NCBI GenBank assembly: GCA_964611125.1
Contig: CAZSZO010000003.1
Span: 62,001 to 126,000, forward strand
DNA: 64,000 nt
From: JAEUIX01 sp964611125
Lineage (GTDB): Bacteria > Planctomycetota > Phycisphaerae > Phycisphaerales > UBA1924
Reading direction: 5' to 3'
Shown here in pieces: positions 57,001 through 62,743 of the stretch; position 1 is the stretch's first letter, and each line of letters starts with the position of its first letter. The notes under the pieces are model-generated. The model saw only the letters and a list, made by a program, of their open reading frames with translations. It was not told the origin of the DNA and made no database searches. The position numbers and the translations under genes were made by a program.

Positions 57001-58891
57001 CACCGTCGCCCCGACCCGCATCGCCAGCCTGGGCGCCAGCCTGACGATCACGGCAGTGACGGTCGCCGACCTCGATTCCACGATCTCGACCGTGCAGTTC
57101 TACCGCGACGCCGACGGCGACAACGCCTTCGACGCCGCCCTCGACACGCTGCTGGGCTCTGACGCCAGCGCCACCGGCGGCTACCTGCTCACGACCTCGA
57201 CCAGCGGCTTCACTGTCGGGACCAACCGCATCTTCGTCCGGGCCATCGACAGCGACGGCGGCGTCGGCGCCACCGCCACCACCACCGTGGTGGTCAACGC
57301 CGCGCCCACCATCGCCTCGGTCACCGCCTCGGCCGGCTCGGTCGCCCGCCGCTCCACCTTCACCCTCACCGCCAACACCCCCGCCGACTCCGACGGCACG
57401 ATCGCGTCGGTCAGCTTCTTCCGCGACGCCAACGGCAACGGGACCTACGAGACCTCCGACACCCTGCTGGGCTCCGACACGCTCGCCACCGGCGGCTACA
57501 CCTTCCTGGTGAACACCACCGGCTTCGCCGCGGGAACCAACACCTTCTTCGCCCGCACCACCGACAACAACGGGGCCCTCAGCGCCGCCGTGTCGGTGCA
57601 GGTGAACGTCAGCAATCTCGCCCCGACCGTCGCCAGCGTCACCGCCGCCCCGACCCGCGTCACGAACCTGGGCGACAACCTCACGATCACCGCCGTGACC
57701 GTCGCCGATCTCGACTCGGCCATCTCTACGGTCCAGTTCTACCGCGATGACGGCGACAACACCTTCAACGCCTCCACCGACACGCTGCTGGGCTCCGACG
57801 CCAGCGCCACCGGCGGCTACCTGCTCGTGACGTCCACCAGCGGCTTCACCGTCGGGACCAACCGCCTCTTCGTCCGGGCCATCGACAGCGACGGCGGCGT
57901 CGGCGCCACCGCCACCACCACCGTGGTGGTCAACGCCGCGCCCACCATCGCCTCGGTCACCGCCTCGGCCGGCTCGGTCGCCCGCCGCTCCACCTTCACC
58001 CTCACCGCCAACACCCCCGCCGACTCCGACGGCACGATCGCGTCGGTCAGCTTCTTCCGCGACGCCAACGGCAACGGGACCTACGAGACCTCCGACACCC
58101 TGCTGGGCTCCGACACGCTCGCCACCGGCGGCTACACCTTCCTGGTGAACACCACCGGCTTCGCCGCGGGAACCAACACCTTCTTCGCCCGCACCACCGA
58201 CAACAACGGGGCCGTCAGCGCCACGGTCTCGGTGCAGGCGACGATCACCAACCTCGCCCCCACCATCGGCAGCGTCGTGAGCTCGGTGACCACCGTGGCC
58301 ATCCCCGGGTCGAACATCAACCTGCAGGCCCTGGGCTTCGCCGACCTCGACGGCACGATCGCCTCGGCCCAGTTCTACCTCGACAACGGCGACAACACCT
58401 TCGACGCCGCCACCGACACGCTCCTGGGCTCCGACGCCAGCGCCACCGGCGGCTACCTCATCACCACCGCGACCACCGCCTTCTCCGCCGGCGTCAACCG
58501 CGTCTACGCCCGCGTCATCGACAACGACTCAGGCGCCAGCTCGGTTGTCTCCACCACCGTCACCGTCAACGCGGCGCCCACCATCGCCGGCGTGACCGCC
58601 AACCCCGACCCCATCTCCCGCGCGGCCAACTACACCCTCACCGCCGTGAACCCCGCCGATTCCAACGGCACGATCACCCGCGTCGAGTTCTACCTCGATC
58701 GCAGCGTGCTCGGCACGTTCGAGTCGGGGGCCGACCTGCTCCTGGGGATCGGCGCCTTCACCGGCGGCGTGTGGCGCCTGACCCTCGCCGGGTCGGCCCT
58801 CTCCGCCGGCAGCCACACCTTCTTCGCCCGGGCCATGGATAACAGCGGGGCCTTCAGCTCCGCTGTGTCGGTCACCGTGGTCGCCGCCTGA
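45095..58891 (+). CDS. Giant exported repeat protein, DUF4347-like N-terminus
   Basis: From the ATG at 45095 the product has 4598 residues. Residues 24-35 read LEALENRSLLAA, close to the LEPR-xLL motif at the N-terminus of large planctomycete surface proteins. Residues 36-195 resemble DUF4347 (FISDNVSDADALA, IQFITHGSSGRVDLG, DGDLLLWGCDVGQGARGRAF). Residues 200-3429 are 25 repeats of about 129 residues, each beginning NDAPTI.GA..GQAV and containing TVTLD.AAKGVFT..SL..SGF and FTGTAAAATTAIR.LVF. Residues 3430-4598 are 11 repeats of about 106 residues of two alternating kinds with FYRDA.GDN or RDANGNGT loops that may bind calcium. There is no C-terminal sorting signal or dockerin tag. A surface adhesin or matrix protein is likely. 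Confidence 0.9.
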   Translation: MTTLHRHTRLGASARKSAVAPGGLEALENRSLLAADLFGASVVFISDNVSDADALARTTRGAEVVRLDSHRDIFGQIDSALAGRRNLASIQFITHGSSGRVDLGGGQGLDAASLARNAGSVQAWGKALAEDGDLLLWGCDVGQGARGRAFVSEMSRLTGADVGASTNRTGAWRGGGDWMLEVKTGAIESIRSFTVPINYAYTLASPVISGASAGQTVNDTDTVRPFDGVVVGADAPAASLSISVTLDSAAKGAFTAASLAASGFTSAGGGVYTFTGTAAQATAALSRLAFDPSDNRVNLGATETTTFTISASNGVDPATTDSTTTVDSTNVNDAPTISGVSTGQAVADNATVSPFSGVTIGDADAPAQTIDVQVALDIAGKGAFTGASLTASGFTSSGNGVYAFSGTAAAATTAIRQLVFQPTANRVAVGSTETTTFSITVSDATAPGVSNTGTTVVSTSQNNAPTLGGASAGQAVNDNATLQPFSAFTFTDPDPTQQLAVSVTLDTAAKGVFTSGSLASSGFILAGGGQYTFTGTAAQATIAIRQLVFQPAANRVNPTLTETTTFTVSANDGVAAAATSNTTTVVSTSVNDAPTITGASAGQAVNDTATILPFSGLTIGDADSAQSLTVTVTLDTAAKGVFTAGSLSTSGFTDMTGGVYSFTGTAAQATTAIRALVFDPTNNRVAVASTETTTFTVSVDDSIAAAATNSTTTAVSTSVNDAPTISGAVAGQTLADTGTITPFAGVTIADVDPGQGQTVTVTLDTAAKGSFTGASLTASGFVSSGGGVYTFTGTAAQATTAIQQLVFQPTADRVAQGSTETTTFTIAANDGVAAAVTNNATTAVTSGVNDAPTISGASTGQAVNDNATLNPFSGLTIADVDPGQSQSITVSLDAAAKGSFTSASLTASGFSNAGGGTYTFTGTAAQATTAIRALVFQPTANRVNPALTETTTFTVSVNDGIAAAATDNATTVVSTSVNDAPTITGAVAGQSANDNATIPPFSGVTIGDADSAQSLTVTVTLDTAAKGVFTPSSLTSSGFTDMTGGVYSFTGTAAQATTAIRALVFDPANDRVAVGSTETSTFTISVDDAVAAPTTSSATTVISTSVNDAPTISGASAGQPVDDTATLSPFAGVTIADVDPGQNQTVTVTLDNASKGVFTSASLTTSGFVSSGGGVYTFTGTAAAATTAIRALVFDPTNDRIAVGSTETTTFTIAVNDGVASAVTNNSTTVVSTSVNDAPTITGAVAGQAVNDTATISPFAALTIADTDPGQSLSITVTLDAAAKGVFTPSSLTTSGFVSGGGGVYTFTGTAAAATTAIRALSFDPTNDRVAVGGTETTTFTVSVNDGVASAVTNNTTTAVSTSVNDAPTITGAVAAQTLNDTATITPFSGLTIADVDPGQSQTVTVTLDAAAKGSFTSASLTASGFASAGGGAYTFTGTAAAATTAIRQLVFQPTANRVAQGFTETTTLTVAVNDGVAAAVTDNTTTAVTSGVNDAPTISGASSGQPVNDNATIAPFSGLTIADVDPGQSQTVTVTLDAAAKGAFSSASLTASGFTNPSSGVYSFTGSAAAATIAIRQLIFQPTANRVNPTLTETTTFTVSVNDAIAAAATNNTTTVVSTSVNDAPTITGAVAGQAVNDTANLSPFSAVTIGDADSAQSLTVTVTLDTAAKGVFTSASLTASGFTDLTGGVYSFTGTAAQATTAIRALVFDATNNRTAVGATETTTFALSVDDSIAAPATSSTTTVVSTSVNDAPTIAGASAGQPVSDNATLSPFSGLTIADVDPGQNQTVTITLDTAAKGVFTSASLTASGFTNSGGGEYSFTGTAAAATTAIQQLVFDPTNDRVSVGSTETTTFTVSVNDGVASAVTNNSTTVVSTSINDAPTVSGAAASQAVNDTGFVSPFAALTIADTDPGQGLTITVTLDTAAKGVFTPESLTASGFSSAGGGVYTFSGSASAATAAIRQLSYNPSDNRVAVASTETTTFTVSVNDGVASAVTNNTTTVVSTSVNDAPTITGAVGAQAVNDNATLLPFSGLTIADVDPGQNQTVTVTLDAAAKGVFTGASLAASGFTSAGGGVYTFTGTAAATTTAIQQLVYDPTNDRVAQGATETTTFTVSVNDGVASAVSNNTTTVVSSGVNDAPTITGVSGGQAVTDNAVVSPFSGVTIADLDPGQTQTVSVTLDAAAKGVFTAASLTSSGFANAGGGVYTFSGSAAAATTAIRALVFDPSNDRVAVGSTETTTFTVSVNDGVAAATTNNTTTVVSTSINDASTITGAVSAQALSDTSTIIPFSALTIADVDPGQSQTVTVTLDNAAKGTFTAGSLTASGFSNSGGGVYTFNGTAALATTAIRQLVFQPTANRVAQGFTETTVFTVAVDDGATAPSSNNTTTAVTSGVNDAPTISGAVASQAVNDNSTVSPFAGVTLGDVDPGQNQTVTVTLDASAKGVFTSASLTASGFSNPSAGVYSFTGNAAAATTAIRQLVFQPTANRVNPTLTETTTFTVSVNDGIAAAVTSNATTVVSTSINDAPTISGAVAGQAVNDTGFVSPFSGVSIADADAAQTLSVTVTLDTAAKGVFTPASLTASGFTNQGAGVYLFSGTAAQATAAIRALSFDPANDRVTVAATETSTFTISVDDAIAAPATNGATTVVSTSVNDAPTITGAVAAQSVTDASVVSPFTGVTIDDVDSPAQALTVTVTLDTAAKGVFTSASLTASGFGTGGGGVYTFNGTAAAATTAIRQLVFQPSNNRVNPGQTETTTFTVQANDTFTTASSNTTTVVSTPVNDAPTITGTAAGQAVNDNATISPFSGVTIADADTNQPLTVTVTLDAAAKGVFTTASLTASGFTSSGGGVYAFSGTGSAATTAIRQLVFQPTANRVNPTLTETTTLDVSVNDGFASAVTSNATTVVSTSVNDAPTIAGAVAGQTVNDNATRTAFSGVTIADADASQSLIVTVTIDAAAKGAFTTASLNASGFASAGGGAYTFTGTAAAATTAIRALVFDPANDRVAVGSTETSTFTISVDDAIAAAATNSTTTIISTSVNDLPSFSGAAAGQAVNDNATLSPFSAFTIADPDAPAQTLTTQVILDTAAKGSFTSASLTASGFTSQGSGVYAFSGTASAATTAIRQLVFQPTANRVNPGQTETTTFVVLVNDGVASSTTNTNTVVSTSVNDAPTIAGAVAAQAVNDNSTRQLFTGVTIADADAAQSLTVTVTVDDSAKGVFTGASLTTSGFVSAGAGAYTFTGTAAAATTAIRALNFDPANNRTPVGQTETSTFTISVNDAFAAAVTNNTTTAVSTSINDATLIAGGVSGQTINENQTVSPFSGLTIFDADMDQTLTITVAIDLAAKGVFTAESLTTSGFDGSGGVYTFTGSAEAATEAIRALVYDPTDNRVAIGLTETTTFTITAEDGVGTPQLNSVTTVISTSVNNAPTVTALSGPSTANRLTSFTLTATGVADADNTARSVDFYRDANGNGSLDIGVDTLLGNVLVTAGSASRVVSTVGFATGTNTFFAKANDSLGLAGAAVSTTVTITNAAPTITSLARSIDPVVNLGDSITFTAAGAADSDGTVARVEFYRDADGDNAFDAGVDELLGQDTSAAGGYTLTTSTSGFDVGTNRYFARTIDNDGAASAAVTITGRVNAAPTIATLAPSSGSVARRSTVTLSATGVADSDGTIASVSFYRDANGNGTFDVSDTLLGSAVTASGGAFSLAVNTASFSLGNNTFFARVRDNNGAMSAAGTTQVAITNLAPVVATVTATPARVANLGDSVTLTATSVTDLDSTISTVQFYRDADGDNAFDATLDTLLGSDSSVTGGFLLVTSTSGFTVGTNRVFARAIDSDGGVSSVATTTFVINAAPTVASVTSSAGSVARRSTFTLTANTPADSDGTIASVSFFRDANGNGTYETSDTLLGSDTLAAGGYTFLVNTTGFAAGANTFFARTTDNNGAVSAAVSVQVTVTNLAPTVGSVTVAPTRIASLGASLTITAVTVADLDSTISTVQFYRDADGDNAFDAALDTLLGSDASATGGYLLTTSTSGFTVGTNRIFVRAIDSDGGVGATATTTVVVNAAPTIASVTASAGSVARRSTFTLTANTPADSDGTIASVSFFRDANGNGTYETSDTLLGSDTLATGGYTFLVNTTGFAAGTNTFFARTTDNNGALSAAVSVQVNVSNLAPTVASVTAAPTRVTNLGDNLTITAVTVADLDSAISTVQFYRDDGDNTFNASTDTLLGSDASATGGYLLVTSTSGFTVGTNRLFVRAIDSDGGVGATATTTVVVNAAPTIASVTASAGSVARRSTFTLTANTPADSDGTIASVSFFRDANGNGTYETSDTLLGSDTLATGGYTFLVNTTGFAAGTNTFFARTTDNNGAVSATVSVQATITNLAPTIGSVVSSVTTVAIPGSNINLQALGFADLDGTIASAQFYLDNGDNTFDAATDTLLGSDASATGGYLITTATTAFSAGVNRVYARVIDNDSGASSVVSTTVTVNAAPTIAGVTANPDPISRAANYTLTAVNPADSNGTITRVEFYLDRSVLGTFESGADLLLGIGAFTGGVWRLTLAGSALSAGSHTFFARAMDNSGAFSSAVSVTVVAA
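45700..55390 (+). repeat. 25 tandem repeats of about 387 bases in the giant gene
   Basis: Each unit encodes about 129 residues and is bounded by NDAPT. The DNA copies are diverged, mostly at third positions, but protein landmarks are conserved throughout. The last copy (about 55000-55380) is the most altered (SINDATLIAGGVSGQTINEN). Confidence 0.9.
57231..58213 (+). repeat. Recent 636-base tandem duplication in the giant gene
   Basis: Bases 57231-57577 are identical to 57867-58213 (347 bases, offset 636). The offset equals two of the approximately 106-residue repeats, so the unit that duplicated is an A+B pair. The surrounding A/B pairs are similar but not identical. Confidence 0.9.
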
Positions 58892-58936
58892 GTCCGCCCC
58901 CTCCACCCGCACATCCCTCACCGCCCTACACCCAAC

Positions 58937-58973
58937 CAAGACCCGGTCCTCGCGGACCGGGTCTTGTCGTTTT
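58937..58973 (+). terminator. Intrinsic terminator of the giant gene
   Basis: CAAGACCCGGTCC and GGACCGGGTCTTG form a perfect 13-bp stem with a TCGC loop, 45 bases after the stop codon, followed by TCGTTTT. Confidence 0.93.
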
Positions 58974-59036
58974 GCACCGGTCTTTCCGCTGACTGCGGCC
59001 GCGCCCCCGATCGCGTGGTACATTCCTGGTGGCGGA

Positions 59037-59061
59037 GCGATCGGCGGCCCACACCGATCGC
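59037..59061. promoter_or_regulatory. Inverted repeat in the leader of the M1 peptidase gene
   Basis: GCGATCGG and CCGATCGC (8 bp, nine-base spacer) lie 20-44 bases before the ATG. A TACATT at 59019-59024 could be a -10 element, which would place the repeat at the transcript start, as an operator or a 5' hairpin. Confidence 0.4.
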
Positions 59062-59080
59062 CCCCTGCTGAGGACCCTTC

Positions 59081-61414
59081 ATGACGCCATCGCTGTGTCG
59101 TCGGCTGTTTATCGCCTGCTTGGCGGGCGCCCTGCTTGCGCGCCCCGGCGCCGCCCTCGCGCAGCCCGCCTGCCCGGACCCATCAGGCCCCGGCCCGACG
59201 CTCCCGTGCACCGGCTGCGCGAAGGCCGCGGCGTGGGCGTGGCGTCAGGCCCAGGGCCGGCCGCTGACTGACGAGGCTCTGGAGAACCCCGCCGAGGCCG
59301 CCGGCGACACCGACCTGCTGAACGTGAACCTTGATCTCGAGGTCTTCCCCGCCACGGCCTCGCTCTCGGGCGTCTGCACGCTCACCGTGCGGAGCCTGAC
59401 GGCGAACCTCACGCAGTTCACCTTCCGCTTGCGCAGCCAGTTCGCCATTTCGAGCGCGATGATCAACGGCGTCGCCCCCGCCTCCGTGGCCACCATCTCG
59501 ACCACCACCCGCGTGGCCACGCTCGATCGCGCCTACCAGCCGGGTGAGACCTTCACCCTCACAGTCGCCTATAGCGGGGCCGCCGCGTCGCGCGGCTTCG
59601 GATCCATCGAGTTTCGGTCTCAGGGCGGGCAGCCCCTGGTGAGCACGCTGAGCGAACCGTTCTACGCCTACACCTGGTGGCCCGCCAAGGACGGCGATGT
59701 TGGCGCCCCGGGCGACAACGCCGACAAGGCGACCTTCCAGCTCGCCATCACCGCCCCGGACACCCTCGTAAGCGTCTCCAACGGCCTGCTCCAGGGCGTT
59801 GACGTCCTCCCCGGCGCCCGCAAGCGCCACCGCTGGGCCACCGCCTACCCCCAAGCCGTCTACCTCGCCTGCTTCTCAACCACCAATTACAACGCCTGGA
59901 CCCGCACCTACACGTTCCCCGGCTCCGGCGCCACCATGCCGGTGCAGTTCTTCATCTATCCCGACAGCGACACCCCCGCCAACCGCGCCGCGTGGGAGGT
60001 GTGCCTCCCGGCCCTCACGGTCTTCGGCGACCTGTTGGGGCCCTACCCGTTCGCCCAGGAGAAGTACGGGATCTACCAGTTTCCCTTCGGCGGCGGCATG
60101 GAGCACCAGACCATGACCGGCCAGGGAACCTTCGCCGAGTATGTCACGGTGCACGAGCTCGCCCACCAGTGGTGGGGCGACGACGTCACCTGCCGCACCT
60201 GGGGCGACATCTGGCTCAACGAAGGCTTCGCCACGTATAGCGAGGCGCTCTGGGAGGAGCGCAAGCCCGGCGGCGGCGGCCTGCCCGCCCTCCAGGCCGC
60301 GATGAACGCCCGCCGACCACAGTCGTTCTCCGGAACCGTCTACGCCGCCGACATCTCAAGCGCCGGCCCCATCTTCAATGGCGACACGTCCTACCGCAAG
60401 GGCGGCTGGGTGCTCCACATGCTGCGGCGCGTGGTCGGGGATCAGGCATTCTTCGCGACGCTCCAGACGTACCGGCAGGCCCATCAGGGCGGCGCCGCCG
60501 CAACCGCCGACTTCCAGGCCGCGGCGTCCTCCGTCAGCGGGCTGGACCTGGCCGTGTTCTTCAACCAGTGGATCTACGCCCCCGGCGCCCCCGCCTACGC
60601 CTACGGCTGGTCGCCCATCACCGTGAACGGCCGCAGCTATGTCAAGCTGCACATCCGCCAGACTCAGGACCCAGCCTTCGGGATCGGCGGCCTCTATGAC
60701 ATGCCCATCGACGTGCGCCTGAGCCCCGCCGGGCAGGGCCCGCCGGTAACGCTCGTGGTGCGAAGCGCCGCCCTGCTGACGCACGCGGTGCTGCCCGCCC
60801 CGGCCCCGATCGCGAGCATCACCCTCGACCCCGACGACTGGATCCTGACCACGGGCAAGAGGCCGGAGACGTACCTACCCGGGCCGCCGGTGGTGGTTGA
60901 GACCAGCCCCGCCCCGGGCGCCGTGCTCCCTGCGGCGGAGGCCCAAGCGTCCATCACGATCCACTTCAGCGAAGCCATGGCGACGTCCGCCGGGCAGTTC
61001 TCGCTGAGCAGCGCGGGCGGAGGGAACGTGCCGACCATCTACCAGACGGGTCCGCAGCGGGTCACCCTGGGCCTCGCCGCGCCGCTCCCGCCGGGCCGGT
61101 ACACGCTCGCCGTCGCTTCCGGGCCGGTTTCGGTGCAGACCGGGCTGGCGCTTGATGGCGAAGCCTCGTCGGGGCTCCCCTCCGGCGACGGCTTCCCAGG
61201 CGGCGGCTTCAGCGTCGAGTTCACAGTCGAGGGGCGCCGCTGCGAGGCCGACTTCAACCGCGACGGGCGCGTCGACCCCGACGACCTGAGCGACTACATC
61301 GCGTGCTATTTCTCGGCGCCGCCGTGCCCGGAGGCGGACCTCAACGCCGACACGATCATCGACCCCGACGACCTGAGCGACTTCATCTCCACGTTCTTCG
61401 CATCGTGCCCATAA
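59081..61414 (+). CDS. Secreted M1-family metallopeptidase with Ig-like and GC-type dockerin tail
   Basis: A 777-residue protein with a signal peptide (1-28, ending ALAQ). The catalytic core is an M1 (gluzincin) aminopeptidase: HELAH at 358-362 and the third zinc ligand Glu 381 in WLNEGFATYSE, exactly the HEXXH-X18-E spacing. GGGMEHQTM (about 345) replaces the usual GAMEN exopeptidase motif. Residues about 600-710 form an SbsA/Big_5-like Ig domain (ITIHFSEAMATSAGQFSL). The tail has DFNRDGRVDPDDLSDYI and DLNADTIIDPDDLSDFI and ends SCP. It probably trims peptides outside the cell or in the periplasm. The gene stands alone between terminator and lamin-tail genes. Confidence 0.92.
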   Translation: MTPSLCRRLFIACLAGALLARPGAALAQPACPDPSGPGPTLPCTGCAKAAAWAWRQAQGRPLTDEALENPAEAAGDTDLLNVNLDLEVFPATASLSGVCTLTVRSLTANLTQFTFRLRSQFAISSAMINGVAPASVATISTTTRVATLDRAYQPGETFTLTVAYSGAAASRGFGSIEFRSQGGQPLVSTLSEPFYAYTWWPAKDGDVGAPGDNADKATFQLAITAPDTLVSVSNGLLQGVDVLPGARKRHRWATAYPQAVYLACFSTTNYNAWTRTYTFPGSGATMPVQFFIYPDSDTPANRAAWEVCLPALTVFGDLLGPYPFAQEKYGIYQFPFGGGMEHQTMTGQGTFAEYVTVHELAHQWWGDDVTCRTWGDIWLNEGFATYSEALWEERKPGGGGLPALQAAMNARRPQSFSGTVYAADISSAGPIFNGDTSYRKGGWVLHMLRRVVGDQAFFATLQTYRQAHQGGAAATADFQAAASSVSGLDLAVFFNQWIYAPGAPAYAYGWSPITVNGRSYVKLHIRQTQDPAFGIGGLYDMPIDVRLSPAGQGPPVTLVVRSAALLTHAVLPAPAPIASITLDPDDWILTTGKRPETYLPGPPVVVETSPAPGAVLPAAEAQASITIHFSEAMATSAGQFSLSSAGGGNVPTIYQTGPQRVTLGLAAPLPPGRYTLAVASGPVSVQTGLALDGEASSGLPSGDGFPGGGFSVEFTVEGRRCEADFNRDGRVDPDDLSDYIACYFSAPPCPEADLNADTIIDPDDLSDFISTFFASCP

Positions 61415-61526
61415 CCCCCGACGCTCGATCGTCAAGCGTCCGTTAACGCCGGCCGTAGCGGCCCCGTAACTCCCCCATTTCCGCGATTCCTCGGACGCGG
61501 CGCCGCCATCGCGGTGTTTCTGAGGT

Positions 61527-61540
61527 ACTCTTTAAAGAGT
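61527..61540. promoter_or_regulatory. Perfect 14-base palindrome upstream of lamin-tail gene
   Basis: ACTCTTTAAAGAGT is a perfect palindrome 38 bases before the ATG at 61579. It is the only AT-rich patch nearby and overlaps a possible TACTCT -10 element, so it could be an operator. Confidence 0.45.
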
Positions 61541-61578
61541 GCGGGGAAGCCCACCCCCCGCCCGATGGAGGGGACCTC

Positions 61579-62409
61579 ATGCCGAGTCTCGTACTGAAAC
61601 TTGTGTCGCTGCGCTCTGCAATGTCGTGCGCCCTCGTCGCTGGAGGCCTGCTGGCCCTTAGCAACCCGGCGGCGGCCCAGCCCCGCGTCGTGATCAGCCA
61701 GGTCTTTGGCGGCGGCGGCGGCGCCAGCGCCCCGCTCAATCGCGACTTCATCGAGATCTTCAACGCCGGGCGGTCGCCCGCCAACATCGGCGGCTGGTCT
61801 GTCCAGTACGCCTCGGCGATCGGCACGACCTGGCAACTCACCACCATCCCGGCGGATGTCGTGCTCGCCCCCGGACAGTACTACCTGATCGCTGAGGGCC
61901 CCGCTGGGGTGAACGGCGAGCCCCTGCCGACCCCGGACCTGGTCGGGACCATCGGCCTCTCGCAGGTGAACGGAAAGGTCGCGCTCGTGGAAAACTCCAC
62001 GGCCCTCACCGGCGCCTGTCCGTCACCCGAGTCGTTCGTCGACTTCCTCGGCTACGGCGGCGCCAACTGCGCCGAAGGCGGCTTGGCCACCCCCACGCTG
62101 AGCAACCTGACCGCCGCGGTGCGCCGCGAATCCGGGTGCGCCGACACCGGCGTCAACCGCGACGACTTCGCCGTGACGCCCATCATCCTGCCCCGCAACA
62201 CCAGCGATGCCGCCAGTGTCTGCCCCGGGCCGGCCTGCAATGTCGATTTCAACGGCGACGGCAACATCGATCCCGACGACCTCTCTGACTACATCACCTG
62301 CTTCTTCGAAGTCCCGCCCTGCTCCGCCGCCGACTTCAATGGCGACGGCAACGCCGACCCTGATGATCTGTCCGACTTCATCACGGGGTTCTTCCAGGGC
62401 TGCCCGTAA
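61579..62409 (+). CDS. Secreted lamin-tail-domain protein with GC-type dockerin tag
   Basis: A 276-residue protein. The signal peptide ends near PAAAQ (about 34). Residues 36-175 are a lamin-tail (LTD) domain: VVISQVFGGGGGASAPLNRD, FIEIFNAGRSPANIGGWSVQ, LAPGQYYLIAEG, then GKVALVENSTALTG. Two EF-hand-like motifs (DFNGDGNIDPDDLSDYI, DFNGDGNADPDDLSDFI) follow and the protein ends GCP. Bacterial LTDs are usually on secreted nucleases or surface proteins. Here there is no enzyme domain, so it may be a binding or structural module. A strong GGAGGGG lies before the ATG. The next gene is a paralogue of the LTD part. Confidence 0.87.
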   Translation: MPSLVLKLVSLRSAMSCALVAGGLLALSNPAAAQPRVVISQVFGGGGGASAPLNRDFIEIFNAGRSPANIGGWSVQYASAIGTTWQLTTIPADVVLAPGQYYLIAEGPAGVNGEPLPTPDLVGTIGLSQVNGKVALVENSTALTGACPSPESFVDFLGYGGANCAEGGLATPTLSNLTAAVRRESGCADTGVNRDDFAVTPIILPRNTSDAASVCPGPACNVDFNGDGNIDPDDLSDYITCFFEVPPCSAADFNGDGNADPDDLSDFITGFFQGCP

Positions 62410-62743
62410 GCGTGGTGGCGCTCTGAGAGCGGCGCCACCCGCGAAGCGGGGAAACGCCCTTCCCAAAGCCCGTCCGATATCCCCCGTTTTGCCACAAAAA
62501 ACAGGGCCGATCTGAACAGCGCGGCGATGGCTGCGCGCGTTGATCGTCCCTACGCTTTTGGCCTGCAGGGGCTTTGAGAGATTCGCCCAGGACGGGCATC
62601 GCACACCTTCAGGTAGCACCGCCCGACCGTCGCCGCCAATCCCTGCTGGCGGTCCCCGATCATCATCTCGCGCGTACCGGCCTATCCCGGCCGCGATCGT
62701 CCACCAAACACCAGGCAGCCGCCATTTTCAGGAGATCCTCGTC
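62410..62743. other. Intergenic region between the two lamin-tail genes
   Basis: The gap begins with a hairpin GGTGGCGC/GCGCCACC (62414-62421 and 62432-62439) and a small CCCGC/GCGGG stem. It could end the upstream transcript, but no T-run follows directly. An AAAAAAC patch is near 62505. The rest shows nothing I can name. GGAGA before 62744 is the ribosome-binding site of the next gene. Confidence 0.45.

Noticed and set aside
45700..58890. Regular repeats as a CRISPR array
   Set aside because: The period is 318-390 bases, copies are coding and diverged, and there are no unique short spacers.
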